Origin: Variovorax sp. OK212 | Lineage (GTDB): Bacteria; Pseudomonadota; Gammaproteobacteria; Burkholderiales; Burkholderiaceae_C | DNA: 64,000 nt | Direction: 5' to 3' | NCBI RefSeq assembly: GCF_900112425.1 | Contig: NZ_FOLP01000006.1 | Coordinates: 1 to 64,000 of the forward strand | Shown: one piece after another, positions 55,501-64,000 of the stretch | Numbering within the stretch: the stretch's first letter is position 1 | Layout of the letters: every line of letters starts with the position of its first letter | Made by a program: the position numbers and the translations under genes | The notes under the pieces: generated by a model | The model's database searches: none | What the model was told of the DNA's origin: nothing | The model's input: the letters and a program-made list of their open reading frames with translations, nothing else

Positions 55501-56701
55501 GGACGGCGTCCCGCAGGTCGGCCACGAAGCGGCCCGACATGCCTTCGTAGAGCGTGTTGGTGAAGGCCACCACGCTGAGTTCGCGGGCGCGGTCGACGAA
55601 CCACGCATGCCCGTAGGCGCCGCCCCATCGCCACGTGCCCACCGATTCCGGCGACGCCGCGGCCCCCGGGTCGTGCAGCACCGAGAAGCCCAGCCCGAAG
55701 CCATAACCCGGTGCGTCCGCCGGTCCCCAGGCGCCCGTGTGGTTGCGGCCCATGTCGTCCACCAGCGCTGGCGGCAGCAGCGGTGCACCACCGCCGCGCA
55801 GGGTTTCGAGCAGGCGCATGAAGTCGCCCGCGCTGCCGACCATGCCGGCGCCGCCCGAAGGAAACGCCGTGGCGTCGACGGCCCGCGCCGGGTCGAAGCG
55901 GATGCCGACGGTGCCCTCGAAAGACGCGGCGACGGTGGGCCCGCTCATGCGCCGCGGCGCCGTGCCCGGGGTGTTCACATAGGGCGTGGCCAGCCGGTCG
56001 TCGTGCGGCGCGGCGAAGAAGCCGGTGTCGTGCATGGCCAGCGGGCCCGTCACCAGGGTGCGCACCGCGTCGGGCAAGGGCGCACCGCTGGCCGCCTCGA
56101 CCACGCCGCCCAGTACATCGGTGGCCAGCGAATAGAGCCACGCCGTGCCCGGCGCGTAGAGCAGGGGCACCTGCGCGATGCGCCGCAGGTTCTCGGCCAG
56201 CGTGAGGCCGCTACCGTCCATGCCGTCGGACACGCCGGCCTGCGCATGGGGGCCGTCGTCCGTGGGTTCGAAGAAGCGGTAGCCCAGGCCGGCCGTGTGC
56301 GTCAGCAGCTGCCGCAGCGTGAGGGTGGGAGCGCTGCCGTCCGGCAGGCGCGGGCGAAAGTCCGGCAGCCAGCGCGTGACCGGGTCGTCCAGGCCGAGCC
56401 GGCCCTGGGCCGCCAGCACCATCGCGGCGGTCGACACGATCGGCTTGGACACCGAGGCCAGCCTGAACAGCGCGTCCTCGCGCATCGGCCGGCCGGCCTC
56501 GCGGTCCGCCAGTCCGGCCGCGCGGCGGTGCACCAGGCGCCCGCCGTGGGCCACCAGCACCACCGCGCCGACCAGCCGCTGGTCGGCCAGTGCCTGGTCG
56601 AGCACCGCGTCGATGCGCGACGGGTCCGGGCCACGCCAGCCGGCGGCTGTCGTGGAAGAACAAGAAGGGGAAGAAGGGGGAATTTCGTTGGCGAATGACA
56701 T
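55493..56701 (-). CDS. Beta-lactamase-fold serine hydrolase (class C/EstB-like)
   Basis: The 402-residue protein has the S-x-x-K motif L-A-S-V-S-K-P with the catalytic serine and lysine, a Y-S-L motif replacing Y-x-N, and W-G-G-A-Y-G-H near the C-terminus. This combination fits esterases and D-aminopeptidase-like members rather than a true beta-lactamase. No export signal is evident; the N-terminal 15 residues are Ser-rich. It is divergent from the LysR gene at 56792, its likely regulator, and precedes the MFS gene. Confidence 0.88.
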   Translation of the reverse strand: MSFANEIPPSSPSCSSTTAAGWRGPDPSRIDAVLDQALADQRLVGAVVLVAHGGRLVHRRAAGLADREAGRPMREDALFRLASVSKPIVSTAAMVLAAQGRLGLDDPVTRWLPDFRPRLPDGSAPTLTLRQLLTHTAGLGYRFFEPTDDGPHAQAGVSDGMDGSGLTLAENLRRIAQVPLLYAPGTAWLYSLATDVLGGVVEAASGAPLPDAVRTLVTGPLAMHDTGFFAAPHDDRLATPYVNTPGTAPRRMSGPTVAASFEGTVGIRFDPARAVDATAFPSGGAGMVGSAGDFMRLLETLRGGGAPLLPPALVDDMGRNHTGAWGPADAPGYGFGLGFSVLHDPGAAASPESVGTWRWGGAYGHAWFVDRARELSVVAFTNTLYEGMSGRFVADLRDAVHA

Positions 56702-56760
56702 GCCGCCAACGATAGGAAGAAGCCGACTCCGGAAAAAGGGGGATACAGTTCCGCTCAATA

Positions 56761-56776
56761 CGGACACCGATGTCCG
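56761..56776. promoter_or_regulatory. 16-bp palindrome CGGACA-CCGA-TGTCCG, candidate LysR site
   Basis: The 6-bp arms are perfect reverse complements. The site lies 15 bp before the LysR ATG and 59 bp before the divergent serine hydrolase gene, where a LysR protein would bind to repress itself and activate its neighbour. Confidence 0.55.
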
Positions 56777-56791
56777 CAATGGAGCGCCCGC

Positions 56792-57724
56792 ATGGACAGC
56801 CTCAGCGGCTTCACCGTCTTCATCCAGGTGGCCGAAACCCGCAGCTTCGTCACCGCCGGCCGCGCGCTCGGCGTGTCGGCGTCCGCCGTGGGCAAGCGCG
56901 TGGCGCGGCTCGAAGAGCGGCTGGGCGTGCGGCTGTTCCACCGCAGCACGCGCAGCATCACGCTCACCGCCGAGGGCACGCTGTTCCTCGCGCGCAGCCG
57001 CCGCGTGCTGGCCGAGATCGAGGCCGCGGAGCAGGAGCTGTCGCACTCGGCCGGCGCGCCGCGCGGCAAGCTGCGGGTCAGCCTGCCGCTGGTCAGCTCG
57101 CTGGTGCTGCCGGTGCTGGCCGACTTCATGCGCGACCACCCGGCCATCGAGCTCGACCTCGACTTCAGCGACCGGCTGGTCGACGTCATCGAGGAGGGCT
57201 TCGACGCCGTGGTGCGCACCGGCGAGCCGGCCGATTCGCGGCTCTCGGCGCGCCGGCTCGGCGTTTTCTCGCAGCTGCTGGTGGCCTCGCCCGACTACCT
57301 CGCGCGCCACGGCACGCCGCAGACGCTGGCCGACCTCGCCGGCCACGCCTGCCTGCATTACCGCTATCCCGCCACGGGCAAGGTCGAGGTCTGGCCGATG
57401 CGGCCCATGCCCGACGGCAGCGAGTGCCGACCGCCCGTCTCCATGATCTGCAACAACATGGAAACCCGCCTGTGCTTCGCCGAGCGCGGGCGCGGCATCG
57501 CCTGCCTGCCCGACTTCAGCGTGCGCGCCGCGCTGGCCGCGGGCCGGCTGCGCAGCGTGCTGCCGGGGCTGGTGCGGCCACACACCATCGGCCTGGGCGT
57601 GCTGTGGCCTTCGGGGCGGCATCCGTCGCCCAAGCTGCGGGCCTTCGTCGACTTCCTGGGCGCCCATCTGTTCGCGCCGCAGGACGAAGCCTGTATGGGT
57701 ATCCAGTTGTTTGGCGGCGACTGA
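56792..57724 (+). CDS. LysR-family transcriptional regulator
   Basis: The 310-residue regulator has an N-terminal helix-turn-helix (R-S-F-V-T-A-G-R-A-L-G-V-S-A-S-A-V-G-K-R-V-A-R-L-E) and an effector domain with D-L-D-F-S-D-R-L-V-D. This is the CrgA/DsdC-like branch. It is divergent from the serine hydrolase-MFS pair and likely controls it. The gene ends 15 bp before parE. Confidence 0.92.
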   Translation: MDSLSGFTVFIQVAETRSFVTAGRALGVSASAVGKRVARLEERLGVRLFHRSTRSITLTAEGTLFLARSRRVLAEIEAAEQELSHSAGAPRGKLRVSLPLVSSLVLPVLADFMRDHPAIELDLDFSDRLVDVIEEGFDAVVRTGEPADSRLSARRLGVFSQLLVASPDYLARHGTPQTLADLAGHACLHYRYPATGKVEVWPMRPMPDGSECRPPVSMICNNMETRLCFAERGRGIACLPDFSVRAALAAGRLRSVLPGLVRPHTIGLGVLWPSGRHPSPKLRAFVDFLGAHLFAPQDEACMGIQLFGGD

Positions 57725-57739
57725 CTACAATCCGCCCCC

Positions 57740-59737
<1,998 letters not shown>

Positions 59738-59767
59738 TTCCGACCGGAATATTCCTCACGACAGGAC

Positions 59768-60232
59768 ATGAACGGGCACAAGATCATTTGCGGTTCGCTG
59801 GCAGGGGGCTGCGCTGCAGGCGCCATCGGCATGCTCGTCGCAGAGGGCGACCCGGTGCGCGAGGTCGCGAACAGGTTCTTTGCCGGCGTCGGCGTGCTGC
59901 TGGCGCTCGTGTTCGTCTGGGCGGGCTGGTGGGACGACGCGGCCGACGACAACAAAGCCGCGGCCGGCCGGGCGGAGCGCACGGCGGCCACCGGTTGGCT
60001 GTGGTTGCGCCGGCTCGCCTGCTGGGGCGCCGCGTGCGTCGCCTGGCTGATGGCCGCGACCCTGCTCGCCGACGGCCTCCAGCCCGGGCAGGTGCCCGGC
60101 TTTCTCATGGCCGTGGCGCTCGGCGCCATGCTGATCCGGGCCGGCCTCAAGGGCTTCGGCCGCAAGCGAGGCATGGGCGACGATGCCGCGGTCCACGCCG
60201 AGCGCCGCAAGCGCTACGGCTGGTGGTTCTGA
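59768..60232 (+). CDS. Small membrane protein of unknown function
   Basis: The 154-residue protein has four hydrophobic helices (about residues 6-24, 37-55, 75-95, 105-125) and a basic C-terminus rich in Arg/Lys. I do not recognise a family. It sits 30 bp downstream of parE and 19 bp before the transglycosylase gene, so it is in the same run. Confidence 0.8.
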   Translation: MNGHKIICGSLAGGCAAGAIGMLVAEGDPVREVANRFFAGVGVLLALVFVWAGWWDDAADDNKAAAGRAERTAATGWLWLRRLACWGAACVAWLMAATLLADGLQPGQVPGFLMAVALGAMLIRAGLKGFGRKRGMGDDAAVHAERRKRYGWWF

Positions 60233-60251
60233 GGCCCGGGCCCGCACCGTC

Positions 60252-61205
60252 ATGACCCGCTGGCTCCGTCCGTTCGCGCTGTGTGCGGCACTCGTGCTGT
60301 CGCAGCAGGGCGCACACGCGGCCGACATCTACGGCTACATCGACAGCAAGGGCGTGGCGCACTTCGCTTCCGAGAAGATCGACGAGCGCTACCAGATCTT
60401 CTTTCGCGGCGGCCAGAGCTTCGACACGGCGCAGGGCCTGTCGCCGCTGGGCCGGGGCGGGCGCAAGCTCGACGGCAAGGTGCCGCCGGCCTCGCAGACG
60501 CTCCTGGCCATGTTCGAGGCCTCGCCCAGCTACAAGACCGCCAAGGCGGCGCTGCGCGATGCGTCGAGCAAGCATGCGATCGACTACGAGCTGCTGCAGG
60601 CGCTGATCGCCACCGAGTCGGGCTTCGACGCGCAGGCCGTCTCGCCCAAGGGCGCCATGGGCCTGATGCAGCTCATGCCCGCCACCGCGCAGCGCTACGG
60701 CGTCGCGGCGGACAAGCGCAGCACCATCGAGAAGAAGCTGTTCGACCCGCGCATCAACATCGCCGCCGGCTCGCGCTACCTGCGCGACCTGATCGCCATG
60801 TTCCCGGGCCAGATCGAACTGGCACTCGCCGCCTACAACGCGGGCGAGGGCGCGGTGCAGCGCGCGGGCAACAAGATCCCGAACTACAAGGAAACGCAGA
60901 ACTACGTGCAGACCGTGCTGCAGCTCTATGCGTACCTGAAGCCGTCGGTCGCGGCCACGGGCGGGCGCGGCAGCATGGGCGGCATGAGCGGAGCCGGTGG
61001 CGCGGCCCGCGGCGGCAAGGCGCCCGGGCGCATCCGCATGGAGCTGACGGTGCCGCAGGGCGGCGCCATCGGCCGCGGCAACATGCCCTCGGACGCCCCG
61101 CGCAGCCTGCCCGCCATGCCAGACGTTCCCGACATTCCCGACATTCCCGGAGCGCCCGCCGGGCCCACCGGCGCCGCCGAAGCGCCGGGCGCGCCCCTGT
61201 CCTGA
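60252..61205 (+). CDS. Lytic transglycosylase (SLT domain, DUF4124 N-terminus)
   Basis: The 317-residue exported protein has a signal peptide ending A-H-A-A-D and an N-terminal DUF4124-like segment (D-I-Y-G-Y-I-D-S-K-G-V-A-H-F). The soluble lytic transglycosylase domain has the catalytic glutamate in A-T-E-S-G-F-D, followed by G-L-M-Q-L-M-P and A-Y-N-A-G-E-G. It cleaves peptidoglycan to 1,6-anhydromuropeptides. The C-terminus is Gly/Pro-rich with a short P-D-I/V-P-D-I-P repeat. Its stop lies 14 bp before the Kelch gene. Confidence 0.9.
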   Translation: MTRWLRPFALCAALVLSQQGAHAADIYGYIDSKGVAHFASEKIDERYQIFFRGGQSFDTAQGLSPLGRGGRKLDGKVPPASQTLLAMFEASPSYKTAKAALRDASSKHAIDYELLQALIATESGFDAQAVSPKGAMGLMQLMPATAQRYGVAADKRSTIEKKLFDPRINIAAGSRYLRDLIAMFPGQIELALAAYNAGEGAVQRAGNKIPNYKETQNYVQTVLQLYAYLKPSVAATGGRGSMGGMSGAGGAARGGKAPGRIRMELTVPQGGAIGRGNMPSDAPRSLPAMPDVPDIPDIPGAPAGPTGAAEAPGAPLS

Positions 61206-61219
61206 TGGAGGCCGCCGCC

Positions 61220-62353
61220 ATGCACCGCCGAAGCTTCGTCCTTGCGACAGCCGCCTGCGCCATGACGGGTGCCGTCACGCGTGCCGCGCACGCGCAGCAC
61301 GCGGCCACGCACGACACCCTGCCGGGCGTGCCGTCGTCGGCCGAGCCCTACGCGCGCCTGCAGGGCGGCGTGCCGCACCACATGACGCCCGAGCAGGAGT
61401 CGCAGCGCTTCACCGACAGCCCCGCGCCGGCCGGCCCGCAAGGCCGCTGGACGCCGCGCGCGGCGCTGCCGATCCCGCGCAGCGAGATGGCCTGGGCCAC
61501 CGCCGCGCAAGGGCGCATGCACGTGGTCGGCGGCTACGGCGAAGGCAAGGTCAACCGCGACTACCACCACATTTACGACCCCCAGGCCGACCGCTGGCTC
61601 GACGGCGCGCCGCTGCCGCGCGGCGCCAACCACGTGGCGGTGACGGCCGAAGGCGGCCGCGTGTATGCGCTCGGCGGCTTCGTGGAGCAGAACCGGCGCT
61701 CCGACACCCACGCCTACGTCTACGACATCGCGGCCAACCGCTGGAGCGCCATCGCGCCGCTGCCGCGCCCGCGCGGCGCCGCCGCGGCGGTGATGCTCGA
61801 CGGCGCGCTGCACCTGATCGGCGGCGCGTCCGAGCCCGCGGCGGAGCGCGCCAGCGTCGGCTGGCACGAGGTCTACGACCCCAAGGCCGACCGCTGGACG
61901 TCGGCCAAGCCGCTGCCCGGCGCGCGCGACCATGTGGGCTGCGTGGCGCACGGCGGCCGGATCCACGTGGTCGGCGGGCGCTTCAACACCTTCGAATACA
62001 ACACCGACCTGCACCACGTCTACCTGCCCGCGCGCGACACCTGGGAGCTGCGTTCGCCGCTGCCCACCGCGCGCTCGGGCCACGGCCTCGTGGTGTACCG
62101 CGGCCGCTTCTTCGCCATGGGCGGGGAAGGCGGCACTCTCGTGGGCGGCGTGCCGCGCCAGGCCCGGGTGTTCGGCCAGATGGAAAGCTACGATCCCGTG
62201 GACGACACCTGGCAGCGCCATGCACCCATGACCACGCCGCGCCACGCCGTGGGCGCGGCCGTCATCGGCGACTGGATCTACGTCGCGGGCGGCGGCGCGG
62301 TGCTCGGCGGCGCCGTGCAGTCCGCGGTGCACGAGGCCTTCACACTGGGCTGA
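61220..62353 (+). CDS. Kelch-repeat beta-propeller protein, exported
   Basis: The 377-residue protein has a twin-arginine-like signal (H-R-R-S-F-V-L-A, then Ala-rich and A-H-A-Q). Five to six Kelch blades follow, each with a G-G pair and W about 15-20 residues later (V-V-G-G-Y-G, A-L-G-G-F-V, L-I-G-G-A-S, V-V-G-G-R-F, A-M-G-G-E-G, V-A-G-G-G-A). Kelch propellers bind proteins or carbohydrates; no enzymatic residues are visible. The start at 61220 has GGAGG 8 nt upstream; ATG at 61205 is an alternative. It is an unusual passenger between the topoisomerase subunits. Confidence 0.87.
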   Translation: MHRRSFVLATAACAMTGAVTRAAHAQHAATHDTLPGVPSSAEPYARLQGGVPHHMTPEQESQRFTDSPAPAGPQGRWTPRAALPIPRSEMAWATAAQGRMHVVGGYGEGKVNRDYHHIYDPQADRWLDGAPLPRGANHVAVTAEGGRVYALGGFVEQNRRSDTHAYVYDIAANRWSAIAPLPRPRGAAAAVMLDGALHLIGGASEPAAERASVGWHEVYDPKADRWTSAKPLPGARDHVGCVAHGGRIHVVGGRFNTFEYNTDLHHVYLPARDTWELRSPLPTARSGHGLVVYRGRFFAMGGEGGTLVGGVPRQARVFGQMESYDPVDDTWQRHAPMTTPRHAVGAAVIGDWIYVAGGGAVLGGAVQSAVHEAFTLG

Positions 62354-62374
62354 GCGCGAGCTTCGCGCCCAGCC
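62348..62374 (+). promoter_or_regulatory. Long hairpin between the Kelch gene and parC
   Basis: GGCTGAGCGCGA (62348-62359) pairs with TCGCGCCCAGCC (62363-62374) with one mismatch and a 3-nt loop. The stop codon of the Kelch gene is inside the stem. A TTTTT run occurs 13 nt later, too far for a classical terminator, so it may be a partial terminator or a processing site that sets parC expression. Confidence 0.5.
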
Positions 62375-62405
62375 TGCAGCAACTGTTTTTCTCACCAGCT
62401 CTTTC

Positions 62406-64000
62406 ATGGACTCTCAACCTCCGCTCGACCTCCAGGGGCCCACCGATGGCGACACCACCCTGACGCTTGCCGACTACGCGCAGACCGCCTACCTCGAATA
62501 CGCGCTCAGCGTGGTCAAGGGCCGCGCGCTGCCCGATGTGTCCGACGGCCAGAAGCCGGTGCAGCGCCGCATCCTGTACTCGATGTCGCGCATGGGCCTG
62601 GGCTTCGGCGGCACCAACGGCACCGTGGGCGCCAAGCCCGTGAAGAGCGCGCGCGTGGTCGGCGACGTGCTCGGCCGCTTCCACCCGCACAGCGACCAGG
62701 CCGCGTACGACGCGCTGGTGCGCATGGCGCAGGACTTCTCGCAGCGCTATCCGCTGGTTGACGGCCAGGGCAACTTCGGCAGCCGCGACGGCGACGGCGC
62801 CGCGGCCATGCGCTACACCGAGGCGCGCCTGGCGCGCATCACCAGCCTGCTGCTCGACGAGATCGACGAAGGCACGGTCGACTTCATTCCCAACTACGAC
62901 GGCAGCACCGAGGAGCCGCGCCTGCTGCCCGCGCGGCTGCCCTTCACGCTGCTGAACGGCGCGAGCGGCATCGCCGTGGGCCTGGCCACCGAAATTCCGA
63001 GCCACAACCTGCGCGAGATCGCCGACGCCTGCGTGGCGCTGATCAAGTCGAACGGCAAGCTCAGCGAAGAAGAGCTGCTGGCCATCGTGCCCGGCCCCGA
63101 CTATCCGGGCGGCGCGCAGATCATCAGCAACGCCACCGACATCGCCGATGCCTACCGCACCGGCCGCGGCTCGCTCAAGGTGCGCGCGCGCTGGAAGATC
63201 GAAGAGCTCGCGCGCGGCCAGTGGCAGCTGGTGGTCAACGAGCTGCCGCCGGGCGTCAGCACGCAGAAGGTGCTCGAGGAAATCGAGGAAATCACCAACC
63301 CCAAGGTCAAGGCCGGCAAGAAGGCGCTCTCCGCCGACCAGACCCAGCTGAAGGCCGCGATGCTGTCGGTGCTCGACGTGGTGCGTGACGAGTCCAGCAA
63401 GGACGCCGCCGTGCGCCTGGTGTTCGAGCCCAAGACCTCGCGCATCAGCCAGGAAGAGTTCATCACCACGCTGCTGGCGCAGACCTCGCTGGAGACTTCG
63501 TCGTCGATCAACCTGACGATGGTCGGCATCGACGGCAAGCCCACGCAGAAGTCGCTGCGCCAGATCCTGAACGAGTGGATCGCGTTCCGCGAAGTCACCG
63601 TCGAGAAGCGTTCGCGCCACCGCCTGAACAAGGTGCTCGAGCGCATCCACATCCTCGAAGGCCGGCAGCTGGTGCTGCTGAACATCGACGAGGTGATCGC
63701 GATCATCCGCGCGGCGGAAGACCCGAAGGCGGCGCTCATCGCGCGCTTCAACCTCAGCGAACGCCAGGCCGAAGACATCCTTGAAATCCGCCTGCGCCAA
63801 TTGGCGCGGCTGGAGGCCATCAAGATCGAGCAGGAACTGAAGGGCCTGCGCGAAGAACAGAAGAAGCTCGAGGACATCCTCTCCAGCCCGGCCACCTTGC
63901 GCCGCCTGCTGGTCAAGGAAATCGAGAGCGACGCCAAGACCTTCGAGGACCCGCGCCGCACGCTCATCCAGGCCGAGAAGCGCGCCGTGGCCGAAGTGAA
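62406..64000 (+). CDS. parC: DNA topoisomerase IV subunit A, 3' end outside window
   Basis: The visible 531 residues cover the breakage-reunion domain, with the catalytic Tyr137 in A-A-M-R-Y-T-E-A. The quinolone-determining segment reads H-P-H-S-D-Q-A-A-Y-D (93-102), so the positions matching E. coli ParC Gly78, Ser80 and Glu84 are Ser96, Gln98 and Asp102. ParC with ParE decatenates replicated chromosomes. The stop codon and the C-terminal DNA-wrapping domain lie beyond the window. Confidence 0.94.
   Translation, partial: MDSQPPLDLQGPTDGDTTLTLADYAQTAYLEYALSVVKGRALPDVSDGQKPVQRRILYSMSRMGLGFGGTNGTVGAKPVKSARVVGDVLGRFHPHSDQAAYDALVRMAQDFSQRYPLVDGQGNFGSRDGDGAAAMRYTEARLARITSLLLDEIDEGTVDFIPNYDGSTEEPRLLPARLPFTLLNGASGIAVGLATEIPSHNLREIADACVALIKSNGKLSEEELLAIVPGPDYPGGAQIISNATDIADAYRTGRGSLKVRARWKIEELARGQWQLVVNELPPGVSTQKVLEEIEEITNPKVKAGKKALSADQTQLKAAMLSVLDVVRDESSKDAAVRLVFEPKTSRISQEEFITTLLAQTSLETSSSINLTMVGIDGKPTQKSLRQILNEWIAFREVTVEKRSRHRLNKVLERIHILEGRQLVLLNIDEVIAIIRAAEDPKAALIARFNLSERQAEDILEIRLRQLARLEAIKIEQELKGLREEQKKLEDILSSPATLRRLLVKEIESDAKTFEDPRRTLIQAEKRAVAEV

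Overview
The window reads as a chromosomal segment of a high-GC betaproteobacterium in the Comamonadaceae, most like Variovorax or a close relative. This is inferred from the very high G+C, the repeated Bug-type periplasmic binding proteins, the pyrG-DUF1330-eno-ftsB and dapA-bamC-metallohydrolase gene orders, the parE...parC arrangement, and general protein resemblance. There is no rRNA, no convincing tRNA, no CRISPR array, no insertion sequence and no prophage. Coding density is high: no gap without a gene exceeds about 220 bp, and the two largest are 24831-25040 and 45761-45980. The first gene (thiolase) and the last (parC) are cut by the window edges.

Left third (1-33 kb) is metabolic and accessory. 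A thiolase tail and arfB are followed by a divergent catabolic island (about 1.2-12.3 kb). On the minus strand it has a GntR regulator, a quinone oxidoreductase and a glutathione S-transferase. On the plus strand it has a complete ABC importer, a Tat-type exported esterase, a CaiB/BaiF CoA-transferase and two crotonase-fold enzymes. An AT-rich perfect inverted repeat sits between the two arms. I read this as an uptake, ester-cleavage and CoA-activation pathway for an unidentified carboxylate ester; both crotonases lack the usual catalytic glutamates. Next come a DUF3299 lipoprotein, a SulP transporter with a LysR regulator, a secreted M20 peptidase, another LysR gene, a ketosynthase-acyl carrier protein pair, a PAP2 phosphatase, an AraC/MFS pair, a TauE/SafE exporter, an ABC-F ATPase with a structured leader, an AEC transporter and three orphan Bug binding proteins around xerD and a DUF72 gene.

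Middle (32.6-46.5 kb): a TetR regulator and a thiolase-MaoC dehydratase operon share one operator type, CTACC-N8-GGTAG. A ferritin-like DUF455 protein, a gamma-carbonic-anhydrase homologue and Hsp33 follow. A long minus-strand run holds pyrG, DUF1330, eno, ftsB, pnuC and a NadR-like kinase, linking CTP synthesis, glycolysis, division and nicotinamide riboside salvage. A plus-strand coaBC-membrane protein-dut run lies opposite.

Right third (46.5-64 kb): an SlyD/FkpB-type isomerase sits back to back with a JmjC ribosomal oxygenase. A minus-strand run contains an MFS gene, a 46-residue membrane protein, an octanucleotide repeat, a methyltransferase, dapA, bamC and a metallo-beta-lactamase-fold hydrolase. 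A second MFS gene and a serine hydrolase are transcribed away from a LysR gene. The window closes with parE and parC separated by a membrane protein, a lytic transglycosylase and a Kelch protein.
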